Positions 5,597-7,831 of a stretch of DNA of 7,831 bases are shown here, piece after piece. Source of the DNA: Flavobacterium sp. (lineage in GTDB: Bacteria; Bacteroidota; Bacteroidia; Flavobacteriales; Flavobacteriaceae); contig JASLHL010000202.1 in the NCBI GenBank assembly GCA_030152225.1, positions 1-7,831 on the forward strand. Direction: 5' to 3'. The notes under the pieces were generated by a model, which was given only the letters and a program-made list of their open reading frames with translations, was not told the origin of the DNA and ran no database searches. The translations under genes were made by a program, and so were the position numbers. Positions within the stretch are counted from its first letter, which is position 1. The number at the start of each line of letters is the position of its first letter.

Positions 5597-7517
5597 AGCA
5601 TGTTATCGTTTCATCTAAAGAAGTAAAAACTGAATTTTGTGACCTAAACTCAGGCACAATTCGCTTTAATTCTGTAACGAGAAACATCATATCGTCTTTG
5701 GTTTCTTCTGCTAACACACTTTCACAAAGTGCTTCAATTATATGCTTGGCCTCCATTAAATCCTGATTCCTCACTTGCGCAATCATAATTTTTTCATGGT
5801 GTGTTTTGACCGTATTTTCATCATTAGCTAACAGCTCTTCAAAAATCTTTTCACCTGGTCGCAATCCCGTAATTTTAATATCAATATCATCAGGATACAC
5901 AAAACCACTTAATCGAATCATGCGCTTAGCTAAATCTATAATCTTCATGGATTTCCCCATATCGAAAACAAAAATTTCACCACCTTTCCCCATGATAGAA
6001 GCTTCTAACACCAATTGGCATGCTTCAGGAATTGTCATAAAATAACGTGTAATATCAGGATGAGTTACTGTTAAGGGTCCACCTGCATCCAATTGACGTT
6101 TGAACAACGGAATTACTGACCCATTTGACCCTAATACGTTTCCAAATCGCGTAACGATAAAATTTGTTTTTCCTTTATCCTTTAAACTAGAAACATAAAT
6201 CTCTGCCGCACGTTTTGTTGCGCCCATAACATTGGTAGGGTTTACTGCTTTATCAGTAGACACCATGACAAACTTCTGAACGCCAAAAGCAACGGATAAA
6301 TCTGCGATATTCTTTGTTCCTTTTATATTGGTATAAATAGCCTCATAAGGATAGCTCTCCATTAATGGAACGTGCTTATAGGCAGCTGCGTGATAAACTA
6401 AATCAGGTTTATAGGTTGCAAAAACCGAACGCATATTTGATTCTTCACGAATGTTCCCTACAACGTATACGATGCGATCTGGGTGTTGAGAAACCATCGA
6501 TTGTTGCACGTCATAAAGTGGAGATTCAGCGTGATCAATCAAAATCAACTGCTTAAAATCAAATAGTGCTACCTGTCTAGCGATCTCACTTCCAATTGAA
6601 CCAGCTGCACCCGTAATCATCACTACTTTACCTTGCATCTCATTTGCAATAATAGGATTCTCTAAATTAATAGCCTTACGTCCTAATAAATCGTCAATAC
6701 GCAATTCTTTAATCTGCCTATTTGTATATTTTCCATCTAACCAATCGGTGGCAGGTGGAATAATCTTAATCTTAACGGGTAGTTCTACCAAGTGCTCTGC
6801 TATTTCATTCAAACGCTCTCGCTGAATATTTTGAATAGAAATAATAATATCATCAATGCGATTTTGCAGCACAAACGTCGTACTGAGCTCTTTACTTCCA
6901 TAAATGCGATAACCTGCAATTCGCTGTCCTACTTTTTTATCATTATCGTCCACAAAACCAATGATTTGCGTACGAACCTTAGTATCAGCTGCTAATGCAC
7001 TTAATGTTATTAATCCAGAATCGCCCGCACCATAAATCAATACGCGCTTTTCATTGCGTACCTCTAAGATATAACTGCGGTAAAACTGACTATAAAACAA
7101 ACGAGCACAAACTAACATAGCTGCAGACAGCAACATATGCATCACAATAAAAGAATAAGACTGGCGGACAAAATCATCCATTTGCTCACCAGAAAGAATA
7201 CCATTACGCTGTAAAGCTGCTGGTATTGTGATCAAAACGCTGGCGAATAGACAAGTGATGAAAACCAATTCAATATCCTTAATGGACGTTTGTCTAATTA
7301 GACTGCGATACGGTTTCACTAGCCAAAAACTGAGGATATAAGCTCCTAAAACAACTGGCAATTTAATATAGAATAACTCTACTTCATAGGTACCGTAAAA
7401 ATTACTTAAGAAAAGTAAAGAAATAAAATAAGTAAAGAGAATGATCAGGATATCTATGAAGAATATAATTCCTCTGGGAATATCTCTTTTCAATCTACTT
7501 TTCAAACGATCAATCAT
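5595..7517 (-). CDS. Membrane nucleotide-sugar 4,6-dehydratase (FlaA1/WbpM/CapD family)
   Basis: A 640-residue polysaccharide-biosynthesis enzyme. By family it removes water from a UDP-N-acetylhexosamine, probably UDP-GlcNAc, to give the 4-keto-6-deoxy intermediate used for 6-deoxy amino sugars such as QuiNAc, FucNAc or bacillosamine in capsule, O-antigen or glycoprotein glycans. Four membrane segments lie at about 16-37, 50-68, 83-101 and 121-142. A first Rossmann-like domain has YGAGDSG (162-168). The catalytic SDR domain has TGAAGSIGSE (302-311), HAAAYKHVP (376-384), STDK (420-423), and Met431 with Lys435 (MGATK), where small relatives carry Tyr and Lys; the Met form is usual for the large membrane type. 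GLRPGEKIFEELL (551-563) closes the domain. Length is full for the family. It has its own promoter; the gene to its right has the same orientation. Confidence 0.93.
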   Translation of the reverse strand: MIDRLKSRLKRDIPRGIIFFIDILIILFTYFISLLFLSNFYGTYEVELFYIKLPVVLGAYILSFWLVKPYRSLIRQTSIKDIELVFITCLFASVLITIPAALQRNGILSGEQMDDFVRQSYSFIVMHMLLSAAMLVCARLFYSQFYRSYILEVRNEKRVLIYGAGDSGLITLSALAADTKVRTQIIGFVDDNDKKVGQRIAGYRIYGSKELSTTFVLQNRIDDIIISIQNIQRERLNEIAEHLVELPVKIKIIPPATDWLDGKYTNRQIKELRIDDLLGRKAINLENPIIANEMQGKVVMITGAAGSIGSEIARQVALFDFKQLILIDHAESPLYDVQQSMVSQHPDRIVYVVGNIREESNMRSVFATYKPDLVYHAAAYKHVPLMESYPYEAIYTNIKGTKNIADLSVAFGVQKFVMVSTDKAVNPTNVMGATKRAAEIYVSSLKDKGKTNFIVTRFGNVLGSNGSVIPLFKRQLDAGGPLTVTHPDITRYFMTIPEACQLVLEASIMGKGGEIFVFDMGKSMKIIDLAKRMIRLSGFVYPDDIDIKITGLRPGEKIFEELLANDENTVKTHHEKIMIAQVRNQDLMEAKHIIEALCESVLAEETKDDMMFLVTELKRIVPEFRSQNSVFTSLDETITC

Positions 7518-7549
7518 AGCAATATAATTGGATGGTATTTTCTTTTTTT

Positions 7550-7557
7550 CAAAGATA
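7550..7557 (-). promoter_or_regulatory. Dehydratase promoter, -7 element TATCTTTG
   Basis: The minus strand reads TATCTTTG, identical to the -7 element of the MocR gene, 32 bases before the ATG. The leader would be about 26 to 29 bases. No -33 TTTG is apparent at the expected spacing. Confidence 0.6.
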
Positions 7558-7575
7558 ATACATTTTCAACATTAT

Positions 7576-7638
7576 TTAGCTAAAAAAAGCTCTGATCATT
7601 CTATAACCTTGACTAATTTAAGAAAATTAGCTAAAAAA
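7576..7638. repeat. Direct repeat TTAGCTAAAAAA, two copies, in the dehydratase upstream spacer
   Basis: TTAGCTAAAAAA occurs at 7576-7587 and again at 7627-7638, 51 bases apart, each containing the palindrome TTAGCTAA. The second copy overlaps a small hairpin, CTAATTT-AAGA-AAATTAG (7613-7630). Both lie just upstream of the dehydratase -7 element and could be regulator sites, but in such AT-rich DNA chance is a real explanation. The rest of the 7518-7779 spacer is AT-rich, has an AT-only inverted repeat (7652-7659 with 7671-7678), and shows no gene. Confidence 0.3.
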
Positions 7639-7779
7639 CAAGCAAATATTCAAAAATATCTACATTTATAATATTTTTAACTATTAATACACAAATTGAG
7701 AAGTAATATAGAAGATAAACAAAGACAATACGCATTCAAACTAGCTATCTATTGCTAAATTTTCGCTCTGTTCCATTTA

Positions 7780-7808
7780 AAAAACAGACCTTTTCACAGT
7801 CTATTTTT
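7780..7808 (-). terminator. Candidate terminator of the gene at the right edge
   Basis: On the minus strand, AAAAATAGAC (rc of 7799-7808) pairs with GTCTGTTTTT (rc of 7780-7789), ten pairs including one G-U, with a 9-base loop TGTGAAAAG and a T-rich 3' arm. It contains the stop codon of the preceding partial reading frame, much as the terminator at 5556-5596 overlaps the dehydratase stop. Confidence 0.5.
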
Positions 7809-7830
7809 GGATCAAGCGCAAAAGTTGGGG
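7801..7830 (-). CDS. Possible C-terminal end of a gene cut by the window edge
   Basis: The minus strand reads PQLLRLIQK followed by TAG at 7801-7803. Only nine sense codons are in view, so the product cannot be named. This frame is preferred over the alternative open one because its stop falls right at the terminator hairpin, as with the dehydratase gene. If real, this gene lies upstream of the dehydratase in the same orientation, about 280 bases from its start, and is a candidate member of the same polysaccharide locus. Confidence 0.35.
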   Translation of the reverse strand, partial: PQLLRLIQK

Positions 7831-7831
7831 A

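Noticed and set aside
5806..6995. Plus-strand open frames inside the dehydratase gene (5806-6045, 6365-6556, 6792-6995)
   Set aside because: All are antisense to conserved dehydratase motifs and lack promoter elements or family features.
7652..7678. Inverted repeat AAAAATAT / ATATTTTT as a terminator or protein site
   Set aside because: Pure AT in an AT-rich spacer with no gene ending next to it; expected by chance.
7746..7831. Alternative minus-strand frame at the right edge, open from 7831 for about 28 codons
   Set aside because: It would read straight through the terminator-like hairpin at 7780-7808; the frame stopping at 7801 fits the hairpin better, though the evidence is thin.

Overview
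The window looks like an ordinary chromosomal stretch from a member of the Bacteroidota, most likely the Flavobacteriaceae (a Myroides- or Flavobacterium-like genome is a guess). The grounds are low GC with very AT-rich spacers, start codons without Shine-Dalgarno sequences, and promoter -7 elements of the Bacteroidota form TAnnTTTG placed 15 to 35 bases before most starts. No phage, insertion sequence, CRISPR array, tRNA or rRNA is visible.

Layout from left to right: (1) a thiol peroxidase gene (tpx, minus strand), with a weak terminator-like structure beyond its end; (2) a 231-base divergent spacer with tpx and dehydrogenase promoters and a dyad TTGCGA-N7-TCGCAA; (3) an (R,R)-butanediol dehydrogenase-like zinc alcohol dehydrogenase (plus); (4) a strong bidirectional terminator; (5) a MocR-type regulator (GntR winged helix fused to an aminotransferase-like PLP domain, minus); (6) an 83-base divergent spacer with two back-to-back promoters and a candidate MocR operator; (7) a GNAT acetyltransferase (plus); (8) a terminator that appears to overlap the promoter of the next gene; (9) a YggS/PLPHP-family PLP homeostasis protein (plus); (10) a secreted protein of unknown function (plus); (11) a second strong bidirectional terminator; (12) a large membrane nucleotide-sugar 4,6-dehydratase of the FlaA1/WbpM/CapD family (minus); (13) a spacer and what is probably the last ten codons of another minus-strand gene running off the right edge, with its terminator.

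Most genes seem to be transcribed singly; each convergent pair shares one hairpin terminator. The clearest functional grouping is in the middle: a PLP-sensing type of regulator, a divergent acetyltransferase it probably controls, and a PLP-carrier protein just downstream. This suggests, but does not prove, a link to vitamin B6 or amine metabolism. The right end is probably the edge of a surface-polysaccharide locus. I found no convincing new multi-gene system; the most useful leads are the candidate MocR operator, the overlapping terminator/promoter before yggS, the dyad upstream of tpx and the uncharacterised secreted protein.
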